From positions 3,658,001 through 3,722,000 of the forward strand of contig NZ_CP078145.1 in NCBI RefSeq assembly GCF_019222765.1: a DNA stretch of 64,000 bases. The letters run 5' to 3'. This DNA comes from Nocardia iowensis. Its GTDB lineage: Bacteria; Actinomycetota; Actinomycetes; Mycobacteriales; Mycobacteriaceae. The notes below the pieces were generated by a model. The model searched no databases and was not told where the DNA came from. It saw only the letters and a list, made by a program, of their open reading frames with translations. Shown here in pieces: positions 52,431 to 60,320 of the stretch (its first letter is position 1; every line of letters begins with the position of its first letter). The position numbers were made by a program, and so were the translations under genes.

Positions 52431-53083
52431 TCAAGAACAACATTCCGCTGACCGTCCTGCCAATCACAATCCAGCCGGTACGCAGGTTGTCGCAGCTCCT
52501 CACGGGCCTGACCCTCTACGGCGCAAGCATGGCCATTCTACTTCGCGCCGAGCTCGGTATGAGTCCGTGGGGCTCGTTTCAGGAGGGTCTGTCCGACAAG
52601 ACGGGAGCGAGCTACGGATTGGTCACGATCATCGTTGGTGCGGTGTTGTTGATCGTATGGATTCCGATGCGGCAGAAACCCGGTATCGGAACCCTCGCCA
52701 ACGTTATCGTCGTCGGCGTAGCTGCGGACATCACGCTGATGATCATCGATCCGCCCGCGGCGTTACTGCTGCGCATCCTGTTTCTGGTCAGCGGTGTCCT
52801 TCTCAACGGTCTTTCGATTGCGATCTACGTGGGCGCACGCCTCGGACCCGGACCCCGCGACGGCTTGATGACCGGTTTGTCGCCAATCTTGGGGATGTCG
52901 TTGCGTCGGGTGCGAACCATGATAGAGGTGACGGTGCTGGCGGGTGGATTTCTGCTCGGGGGTACAGTCGGGGTGGGCACGCTGCTCTACGCGTTAACCG
53001 TGGGCCCGATTGTCCAGGCCGCGCTACCTCGAACGATCATGCGCACGACCCATGGGGCTGAAACCGCCGTGGCGCCTACGTAA
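52427..53083 (+). CDS. YczE/YitT-type integral membrane protein
   Basis: 218 residues with five or so helices. RRLSQLLTGLTLYGASMAIL, then LGMSPWGSFQEGLSDKTG and VGARLGPGPRDGLMTGLSPI are the conserved parts of the YczE family. Its function is not established. It may transport the substrate or product of the flavoprotein encoded upstream, with which it overlaps (ATGA). Confidence 0.75.
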   Translation: MIKNNIPLTVLPITIQPVRRLSQLLTGLTLYGASMAILLRAELGMSPWGSFQEGLSDKTGASYGLVTIIVGAVLLIVWIPMRQKPGIGTLANVIVVGVAADITLMIIDPPAALLLRILFLVSGVLLNGLSIAIYVGARLGPGPRDGLMTGLSPILGMSLRRVRTMIEVTVLAGGFLLGGTVGVGTLLYALTVGPIVQAALPRTIMRTTHGAETAVAPT

Positions 53084-53144
53084 TTGAGCTGCCGAGGTAT
53101 CAACCGCTACCTCCTGTCCTCACTGATTAGTGTCGCAGCGCCAG

Positions 53145-54050
53145 TTACCCGTAGAAGACGCGTTGCCGGAGACTTTCTCGCCAACGGCCAATCGCGACAC
53201 CTGCATGCAGGGTCCACAGACCGCGTGGAACCCGATTTTTGGCGAGCGGGAGAAACGGATTGTGTAGCAACACAATTTCGAGCGACAGGAGGGTGTCTTG
53301 GAATGGGAGACGGGGGCAACCGCGGCTGCGGTGTCTGACGTAGACCTCGGTGGCTCCCCGACCGTAATTGATTGCCTGACGCCAGATGTCGCGACAGTTC
53401 GTGCGCAGCCGGTACGCGACCAGGGCGTCGGGTGCGTGCCCGAAACGAAGGCCGGCTTGCTGCAGGCGCCAAGTGATATCGACGTCATCGCCGGCGAGGA
53501 CCAGACTCTCGTCGTAGCCGCCGATCTGCTCGAATGCGGTACGCCAATAGCTGGTGTTGTTGCCGTGCGCGTAGGGCAGATAATGGGTCGGGAATCCAGC
53601 AGTCGGTGCCGGTATCGGGCGCCAAGTCGCAACCTCCGGGGTGTTGAGCGTGTCTACTTCGATGGCGCCCCCGACCGCATCGTAGTCGGCAGCGGTCCGT
53701 ACGAGTGCGCTGAGCCAGCCGGGATGTACTCGATCATCTTGATCGACGAAGGCCAGGAAGTCGCCGCCAGCTGTTCGCGCAGCATTGTTACGTGCGTAAG
53801 GTGCGCCCCGCTTGGCGGAGCTGTCGACGTAGCGCAGCCGTAACACTGTGGTAAGCGGGTGGTCAACGATATGGTCATGAAGCCCGTCGGTGGAGCCGTT
53901 GTCGCTGACGAGTACCTCGTACGGTTCGGGGTAGTCCTGTTCAGCCAGACCCTGGAGTTGCTCGTCCAGTTCGGGCAACCCGTTGAAGACGGGAATAATG
54001 ACTGAAACGATGGTCGGTCTTTTCGGTGGATCGAACTCTTCGGATGTCAT
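53145..54050 (-). CDS. Family 2 glycosyltransferase
   Basis: 301 residues. GT-A fold landmarks: VSVIIPVFNGLPELDEQLQG at the start, VLVSDNGSTDGL, FLAFVDQDDRVHPGW with the metal-binding acidic cluster, and YDESLVLAGDDVDITWRLQQ for the acceptor/base segment. No membrane helix. It should transfer a sugar from a nucleotide donor to a surface glycan or metabolite. It is alone on the minus strand and overlaps no partner. Confidence 0.85.
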   Translation of the reverse strand: MTSEEFDPPKRPTIVSVIIPVFNGLPELDEQLQGLAEQDYPEPYEVLVSDNGSTDGLHDHIVDHPLTTVLRLRYVDSSAKRGAPYARNNAARTAGGDFLAFVDQDDRVHPGWLSALVRTAADYDAVGGAIEVDTLNTPEVATWRPIPAPTAGFPTHYLPYAHGNNTSYWRTAFEQIGGYDESLVLAGDDVDITWRLQQAGLRFGHAPDALVAYRLRTNCRDIWRQAINYGRGATEVYVRHRSRGCPRLPFQDTLLSLEIVLLHNPFLPLAKNRVPRGLWTLHAGVAIGRWRESLRQRVFYG

Positions 54051-54848
54051 CTCTAGGTTCTCCGGAATCGATATCGGTGAACTGGGGCGTCACCATGGCA
54101 AAGTGGTGTTTCGGCGGACACGATCGACTGTCCGCTCCGTTCAGGCGCACCAGCTGGTGCCATGCCTTAACACCTTGCTTCGCAGCGTAGAACGATGCCT
54201 CTTCTGCGATCCCGTCTCCTCCACGGGCGTGGCCCACCGCGAACTTCGCGATGTCCAGTTGTTCGGGAGGCTTGGATAGGCATGCAGGCTCGGCCGGCCG
54301 TAACTTCCGCTTGCCTGAGGATGCCAGCTTCCCATCAAGGGGAACATCGCACGAGTGCCACTGCCGGCTATTGATCACGGACGGCCCAATGCCACCACCC
54401 AGCGGACGGATCTCCGTAGCATGAAGTGGATGCGATGAAACGCTGGCCGCGCCTTGGCTTTGCGCCGTGATAGTCGACCGACTCTCCTTCGGCGGCAATA
54501 TCGATGAGCCGACGCCGACTCGTACCCGCCTGGCCGCAATAAGCCGCCACACCCACCCGTTGACGCACTGACGTTCGCCGTATTGGAAGGAGCTATCACC
54601 ATATTCGGAGAACTCACTCGCCTTCTGCGGCGGATCACCGACGAGGTGGACAAGTTGCTGCGTCAAGCGGCCGAATCGGCGGCCCGCCCAATGCGGGACA
54701 ACGCTCGCGAACTGAGGCGAGGAAAGGCGCTACACCAAGATGCTGATGAGCAAGTCGCGTCCACCATCCGTGCCCGGGGGCACGGCCCGGCCGAAAAGCA
54801 GGTGTGGCGCAGCTTCCGGATCCGACCATCAATAAGAAACGCGTTGCG
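54051..54848. other. 800-base gap with no clear gene
   Basis: A minus-strand frame contains LDIAKFAVGHARGGDGIAEE and a plus-strand frame near 54590 contains FGELTRLLRRITDEVDKLLR. Both could be fragments of real genes, but neither has a start, a recognised motif or a full length. Confidence 0.4.
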
Positions 54849-55325
54849 ATGGCGAAAGTAGAACTAGGGATCGAGAACCTTCGACGCTTTCCGGTTCCAC
54901 CGGAGAAGGTTTCTTGGACCGTTGATTTTCCCGGCTATAACCCTCCGTTTGTCGACATGCCGCGAGGTAGCACCCGATTCCGTGAAGAAGGGGACCAGCC
55001 AGACCCCGCTGATCCTCGGGAGATCGAAAGATTTTTCAGCCTAGAAGTGCCGGAAGTGCAACGAGAGGCGGAAGGGTATCCGTTGAACCCGCGCGGTAGA
55101 ACTGGTCTACGTGGGCGCGGAATGCTGAATCGTTGGGGTCCGACGCAGGCAGCCGATCCGCTCGTTACCAGGTACAACGACGACGGCGATCTGGAAGTTC
55201 TACTCATCCAACGCGGCGACACCGGCGAGTGGGCCCTGCCCGGCGGCAAGGTCGATCCGGGCGAACAGGCATGGGAAACAGCAAGCAGGCAGCGATGCGG
55301 TACGAGCAGAATTTGCGCACGTTAA
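54849..55325 (+). pseudogene. NUDT9-like ADP-ribose hydrolase, 5' part
   Basis: From the ATG at 54849 the product matches the NUDT9/TRPM2-C type: NLRRFPVPPEKVSWTVDFPG, NPRGRTGLRGRGMLNRWGPT, AADPLVTRYNDDGDLEVLLI, and the start of the Nudix box, GEWALPGGKVDPGEQAWETA. It then turns into SRQRCGTSRICAR and stops. The second half of the Nudix box is missing on this strand but lies on the minus strand at 55442-55705. It is inactive unless rearranged. Confidence 0.65.
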
Positions 55326-55441
55326 CGAGCAACTTTACGCGAATCTATTCAGCAACCACGGGCAATCCGTGCGTGAGGCAGCCGCACGGCTGCGGCAGTA
55401 GGCTGAAGTCGCTCACGCTTAGCAGATCCCAGCCGTGGTGG

Positions 55442-55705
55442 CTACCACTTCCGCAACTGCCATGACCTGCCTGATTGAATCCGGATGTTAGCGGCCTCGT
55501 AGGGGTTCATGTGGTAGTGCAATACTGTGCTTTCCATCCACGCGTTGTCTGTTTCTCGTGTATCCGGTGTGTAACCTGCGCGAAGGCACTCGGCTCGTGA
55601 AAAGTCGATGTGGACGCCCCTTACGCCAGCTTCCTCCTCGAGTTCCGTTGCCGCCAAGCCATTTGCTGGCGCGAGCGCATAGATAGCGGTCGGGGTTTGC
55701 TTGGT
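55442..55705 (-). pseudogene. NUDT9-like ADP-ribose hydrolase, inverted 3' part
   Basis: The minus-strand frame reads AATELEEEAGVRGVHIDFSR, then AGYTPDTRETDNAWMESTVL and HYHMNPYEA. This is the second half of a Nudix box (TELEEEAGV in place of RELxEExGV) followed by the DPRxTDNAWME signature typical of NUDT9 homologues. There is no upstream start or Nudix first half on this strand. Joined after QAWETA of the plus-strand fragment it would complete the box with correct spacing. Confidence 0.6.
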
Positions 55706-55849
55706 CTCTCACGTCACCGGTCTGGCTGGTGGGGTCTACTCGGATGGGCATCTTCCCAGAGCTGGTGGTGGGGCCGTGCCGAAGGACAGCGATGTTGGAA
55801 CAGACTGTTGGTCGTGATTTCCATGACGGCCGATCCGAGGTACTGAGCA

Positions 55850-56470
55850 ATGCTCCGCGACGAGACACCGGAGCCAGTTGAAATCAGCGAGTGGTACGCG
55901 GTATCCACTGGAAATCAGGATGCTCTGGCACAAGCCTTCGGCATGGTGGACGCCAGGTCCGTTACCATGCGCCGCGGTATCGAATTGATCGGCGCTTGGT
56001 CGCCCGGCAGCGCTTCAGTCACCTACTTCAGCCCCGAGTTGGATGGCTGGACATTGGTTTTCGGGTACCCACTGCCAGGCATCGGCAACTCGTCTGAACC
56101 GCTGCGGACATTTCTTTGCCACCTGAGCCGTCGGTTCGGCACCGCCTGTTGGTATGGGTCCGACTACGGGCTCGATGGCTGGGCACTGGCTGAAAATGGC
56201 GAGCTGACAAGGCTTTTTGCAGAAGGAGAGCTCGGCCGCGACGAAATCGGCCCGCCGCATCCGGCCGAAGCCCCCAGCTGGCCGCCCACGTCATGGCCAC
56301 CGTTGCCGGAGGAACTCGCGACCTGGCCGACGTGCGATCCGGCCACGGTCGCCGAACGTACCTCCTTGAACCCGGTGACGCTCGGCTCGCATACGGGGGT
56401 GCGCGGCCACGCGGTTGTTGCTGTCAGCGACGTATTACGTTCACGGGGACTATCGGCAGGTACAGACTGA
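55850..56470 (+). CDS. Hypothetical protein
   Basis: 206 residues starting MLRDETPEPVEISEWYAV. The central part has repeated Trp/Gly strands (SPELDGWTLVFGYPLPG, CHLSRRFGTACWYGSDYGLD, GWALAENGELTRLF), giving a compact beta-rich protein. The C-terminal third is Pro-rich then helical. No signal peptide. It might be an immunity-type protein like its neighbour at 48878, but I see no diagnostic motif. Confidence 0.55.
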   Translation: MLRDETPEPVEISEWYAVSTGNQDALAQAFGMVDARSVTMRRGIELIGAWSPGSASVTYFSPELDGWTLVFGYPLPGIGNSSEPLRTFLCHLSRRFGTACWYGSDYGLDGWALAENGELTRLFAEGELGRDEIGPPHPAEAPSWPPTSWPPLPEELATWPTCDPATVAERTSLNPVTLGSHTGVRGHAVVAVSDVLRSRGLSAGTD

Positions 56471-56824
56471 GACTATCCATCCCCAGCAAAAACAGACGAA
56501 TCAGCCGAACGAGCTACCGATATGGACGGAAGCGCTGTCGGCCCTTCCGCCTACCGCACCGACCCATCCCGAGACAGCTCGCTCCACCCTCGCTCGATCC
56601 GGGGATTCGTTCGGGGCCGCTGCAACCGTTAGGCATACGTCTCTGTCGAAGCACGCTGGCGGCGCCGTTCCGCGTCCCGATCGGACGGCAGTGCGTAACG
56701 GGTTGTTCGAGATGCGAATTCGGACGTCGTGACTCCATCGATGTTACGCTAGCCAACGGCTCATCAGTTGAGTGTATATAGGTTGGATCAAGCGTTTCGG
56801 CGAGAACGAACCGAAGATCTATCT
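56471..56824. other. Gap before the secreted crystallin-like gene
   Basis: No gene supported. An AT-rich TGTATATA at 56773-56780 stands out and could be an extended -10 for the next gene, but no matching -35 is visible. Confidence 0.35.
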
Positions 56825-56837
56825 AGGAGTGTCCACA

Positions 56838-57266
56838 TTGAAAATCCCCGGATGGTCGGCCGTCATGCTGGCGCTCGTATTGGGCGCAAGCGCCCCAGTT
56901 GCTGCCGCGCCACCGTCGAAAACTGTTCCACCGCCCACTGTCACCGATCCGAGTCCTGAGCCTCGTGGAACCCAGGGGGCCACGTGTGACTCGGGACGGT
57001 TCTGCCTTTATGAGCACATCAACTACGAAGGGTATATGGCCGCCTATCGCGACACCAGCCCGATTGGGCAGTGCTACGACATGGGAGTTTTCGACAACAA
57101 GGCCTCATCGCTCAACAACAACGGAAGCGCCGATGCGTATGTTTATGATCAACCCGGATGTCAAGGCGATTTCATCAGGATATGGTCCGGCGAGCGGAGG
57201 AACAACCTGAAAATCAACTTCTTCCCCAGTTGGAACGACAGGATTTCCTCGATCAAATTTATGTGA
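56838..57266 (+). CDS. Secreted beta/gamma-crystallin-like protein (inhibitor I36 type)
   Basis: 142 residues. The TTG at 56838 is chosen because AGGAG (56825-56829) is 8 bases upstream and it opens a good signal peptide (MKIPGWSAVMLALVLGASAP ending AAA). The mature protein has a Pro-rich linker, then GRFCLYEHINYEGYMAAYRD, MGVFDNKASSLNNNGSADAY and PGCQGDFIRIW. This is the Greek-key pattern of actinobacterial peptidase inhibitor family I36 and related crystallin-like proteins, with four Cys likely paired. It may bind a protease or the cell wall outside the cell. Confidence 0.75.
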   Translation: MKIPGWSAVMLALVLGASAPVAAAPPSKTVPPPTVTDPSPEPRGTQGATCDSGRFCLYEHINYEGYMAAYRDTSPIGQCYDMGVFDNKASSLNNNGSADAYVYDQPGCQGDFIRIWSGERRNNLKINFFPSWNDRISSIKFM

Positions 57267-57680
57267 GTACTTGCTATCCAACGATCTCCTGCCGTCGGTG
57301 CGACGGCAGTCGTCCGACGAATCGCCCGGCCGCACAGGACTGTAGATTGAACGAACGCAGGTCGAGAAGGGTTCTGCGGGCTTCGCGACCATCGAAATCG
57401 CTGTCGGAACCGGCCGTGTGGACGCTTTGCCCCGTTGGTGGCCCAGATCACCGCGGCAGCAATGTGTTGCACTGATTCCCGGTAGTGGGAAGCTTCGGAC
57501 GAGGATGTCCGGCTGTTATCCGAGTATCGTTGTCCCCGACCAAAATCCGCTGCAAATCTTCACGAGTAGCCGTCCTGTCCATCGCATCGACCAGATGGCC
57601 TCCCAAACCTCATCCCTCTGGTCATCGCTTGTGAGCGTGTAGGGCAATCACGCAGAGGACAGCTCGGGGCTCGTGAAATC
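57267..57680. other. Gap ending in a terminator
   Basis: No supportable gene. The segment separates the crystallin-like gene from the hairpin at 57681. Confidence 0.4.
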
Positions 57681-57727
57681 CCACCCCCGGGTTCCAACGG
57701 CCCCACACGGAACCCGGGGGTGGACCC
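57681..57727 (+). terminator. Strong Rho-independent terminator
   Basis: CCACCCCCGGGTTCC (57681-57695) pairs perfectly with GGAACCCGGGGGTGG (57709-57723) across a 13-base loop and is followed by ACCCTTTT. The 15-bp GC-rich stem plus T-run ends transcription on the + strand. It also shows that the gene at 57751 does not start upstream of it. Confidence 0.7.
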
Positions 57728-57750
57728 TTTTCGACGAGAACGGAGATCCC

Positions 57751-58290
57751 GTGCCGCACAACCACGGCGACGTCCAGCTTTGCTCGGCACAGCGATGCGC
57801 CGCGAAGTGGGCCGCGCTGGTGGTCGTTGTCCCCGGGATCCTCGGTGCCGTAACACTCTTTCCCGTTGTCGTCGGTCTCGATGAGCTGACCAGCGGTACG
57901 AAAACCTTTGTGCAGATAGATGTTGCGGTCGCTGTGGCCGCCGCATTCGTGGCGGCGACTCTGGCAGGATCAGCCATCGGCGCGGCTTCGTCGGGCGACG
58001 CGGACGGCGAAGAGACGGACTGGATCCAACGACGGCTGTATTGGTCTATCTTCTTCGGAGCGATAGCGGTGCTGGCGTTCGGCGTGGCGGCGATCTCGGT
58101 CGTGTTCGTCGACGAGCAGCAGTCGCCTGCCAAACCGTCCTCGGTCATCATGGTCGTAGACGGAAATGCCTACTGCGGCATGCTCACCCTCGCCTCGGAC
58201 GGCACAGTGTCTGTTCGTGGAGTGCCGTTGAGCGCGGCGACGTCGATAGTGGTTGTTGACACCTGCCCGACGTACCATCCGCAGCGATAG
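57751..58290 (+). CDS. Membrane protein of unknown function
   Basis: 179 residues from the GTG at 57751 (GGAGA upstream). A longer frame from 57673 would read through the terminator and is rejected. Three hydrophobic helices: about residues 18-38 (AALVVVVPGILGAVTLFPVV), about 55-80 and about 95-122 (RRLYWSIFFGAIAVLAFGVA). A short outer C-terminal domain contains two Cys (NAYCGML, DTCPTY). No family recognised. Confidence 0.55.
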   Translation: MPHNHGDVQLCSAQRCAAKWAALVVVVPGILGAVTLFPVVVGLDELTSGTKTFVQIDVAVAVAAAFVAATLAGSAIGAASSGDADGEETDWIQRRLYWSIFFGAIAVLAFGVAAISVVFVDEQQSPAKPSSVIMVVDGNAYCGMLTLASDGTVSVRGVPLSAATSIVVVDTCPTYHPQR

Positions 58291-58300
58291 CAGATCGTGC

Positions 58301-58393
58301 GTCCCACACGGATCGCTACTGTCCCACACATGACGCCCGGATGACGATAAATCCCGTCGAAGCTGTGGCTCATCGTAAATCAATCCCGTCGAA
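58301..58393. repeat. Short direct repeats in the P450 downstream region
   Basis: GTCCCACAC occurs at 58301-58309 and 58321-58329 (20-base period). ATCCCGTCGAA occurs at 58351-58361 and 58383-58393 (32-base period). The two nested pairs may be regulator half-sites, but they lie between a + gene and the end of a - gene, so their role is unclear. Confidence 0.4.
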
Positions 58394-58460
58394 CGATGGT
58401 GGCACAAGACATTTCGCACCTCCGCTGATATGTGCAGCCCGAAACCGAGGGGAACAGCGG

Positions 58461-59831
58461 TCAGCGCTCACGGGTGGTCGGGCCCGCCGACGAGGCGGAT
58501 CTTGGTTGACGAGCGAAGACGCGCATATGTAGGTCCCTGGGGGTGAACGCCAGTCCGAGAGAGGGACGGACGTTACGGCCCTGGATCTCGGTCAGGCGCC
58601 AGCGGGCCGTGATGATGGCCAGCGCGAGAGTGGCCTCGATCATTCCGAACTGGTCGCCTATGCACTTGCGGGCTCCGCCACCGAAGGCGGTGAATCCTTC
58701 TCCGTGCGGAGGTAACTCGCCGGAGGTTCCCCAGCGATCGGGGGTGAAAAGCTCTGGGTCCTCATAGAGCTCAGGTCGTCGGTGAATAATGTAGGGGCTG
58801 TAGACGATGGTCGTGCCCGCGGGTACGGCTTTCCCGCCGAGTTTGGTGTCCTCAGCTGTCGTCCTCGTTGTGATCCAGACGGGCGGATAGAGCCGGAGGG
58901 TCTCGGTTACCACACTGCTGACCAATCTCAGGTTCGGTAGATCTTCGAAGCGTGCTGGCCGGCCGCCTGGGATGCGGTCGACCTCGTCGTGTATTCGCTC
59001 CTCGAGTCGCCGATCGGCGGCGATCACGTGTAGCGCCCATGCAAGAACGGAAGCCGCGGTTTCGGAACCAGCAAGGAAGAAGATCAAGGCCTGGTCGGTG
59101 AGTTCGGTGTCGCTCATGGCGTTCTCGCCGTCCAGCGACGAAAGCATCGAGAGTAGATCCGAACCAGGGTGTTCTTCGGAGCGACGGACGGCGACAATCT
59201 CGCTGAATACTTGCCGTAGGTGCGCGCGCGCTCTATTGTATCGCCGGTTGATCGGCAGCGGTAATTTGGGGAAGCCGGGTATGACCGTCCGCAGATAAAT
59301 TCCCACCACGAGCTGTTCGAGATCGTCCAAGGCGCGTCGTAGCTGCGCCGCGGGAAGCACGGCGCCGAACATAGTCTCCATGGTGATTCCAGCGGTGAGC
59401 AGCATCATCTCTGGAAGCACGTCCAAGTCTTGCCCGTCACACCAGGTGTCGGTGAAGCCCGCTACGCGTTCAGTCATAACGTTCGCGTATTCAGGGAGCC
59501 GGGAGGAGTGGAAGCTGGGTTGCATAAGACGCCGCGATTTCCGATGTCTGCTGTGCGGGCAGGTGGCGATGCCGTCGCCGAGCAGTTCGCGCGCCCGATT
59601 GTCGAGGACGCCGCCCTTGTCGAAGGTGCGGTCGTCACGCAGGACCTGCTGGGTGAGTCCGGGGTCGCACACCACCACGACGTCGACCGGACCTAACCGC
59701 AGCCGTACCAGATCGCCGTGCTCAGGCAAGGTTCCGAGGAATTGCAACGGATTTCGGAGCATCGTGACGACGTGTCCCAGTACCGGCACCGCCCCCGGTG
59801 CCGTTGGGATCGTGGGCCTTGACGTGGTCAT
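58461..59831 (-). CDS. Cytochrome P450
   Basis: 456 residues from the ATG at 59831, which has AGGAG just upstream; an earlier ATG at 59873 adds 14 residues without support. All P450 signatures are intact: I-helix FFLAGSETAASVLAW, K-helix ETLRLYPPVWITTRT (ExxR) and haem loop FTAFGGGARKCIGDQF. The overall style (LGHVVTMLRNPLQFLGTLPE) resembles actinobacterial P450s that oxidise terpenes or fatty acids. No ferredoxin or terpene cyclase gene is next to it. Confidence 0.88.
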   Translation of the reverse strand: MTTSRPTIPTAPGAVPVLGHVVTMLRNPLQFLGTLPEHGDLVRLRLGPVDVVVVCDPGLTQQVLRDDRTFDKGGVLDNRARELLGDGIATCPHSRHRKSRRLMQPSFHSSRLPEYANVMTERVAGFTDTWCDGQDLDVLPEMMLLTAGITMETMFGAVLPAAQLRRALDDLEQLVVGIYLRTVIPGFPKLPLPINRRYNRARAHLRQVFSEIVAVRRSEEHPGSDLLSMLSSLDGENAMSDTELTDQALIFFLAGSETAASVLAWALHVIAADRRLEERIHDEVDRIPGGRPARFEDLPNLRLVSSVVTETLRLYPPVWITTRTTAEDTKLGGKAVPAGTTIVYSPYIIHRRPELYEDPELFTPDRWGTSGELPPHGEGFTAFGGGARKCIGDQFGMIEATLALAIITARWRLTEIQGRNVRPSLGLAFTPRDLHMRVFARQPRSASSAGPTTRER

Positions 59832-60320
59832 GACGGCTCCTGGTGGTCGGCAGGTTGGCGGGTCTTCCGCCACCTGACTTCTGGGTGTCTGGGGCGGAAA
59901 ACCCGTGCTTGAACACTTTGGCGGTATAGAGCGACTTCGATATCGTCTATTCGCTGACCGGACGTGTTCGGGCCAAACTACGGCGGGATGGCCGCAGTGG
60001 TTGCAAACCGAGTTGGCGGCCGACTATCGATTCGAAGTTGGCCGCTGTTCCTTAGATGTTTGAGTCCACGCAAACGTTCTTGCGCCGACCTCGTCCCAGC
60101 GCTCCCGGGCGTCCTGGTGCCGAGCGCGTGGGATTCAAACCAATGGTCGTCTCTCCAATGAGGGATGTTCAGTCTGCAGTCCCGGTGCTGGGAAGGCCGC
60201 TCGGCCTGTTTTTGCGTCGACCCCTCATCGGCACAGCGCGGCAACGCGGTCCGCAGGGCGAGGCACGTGGGCGGTCGCCGTCGATCAGGCACGTACCCGC
60301 TGAGAGGTCCGGTCCGGCCA
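59832..60320. other. Gap between two minus-strand genes
   Basis: No gene supported. It should contain the promoter of the P450 gene. I see no clear hairpin after the glycoside hydrolase gene. Confidence 0.4.
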
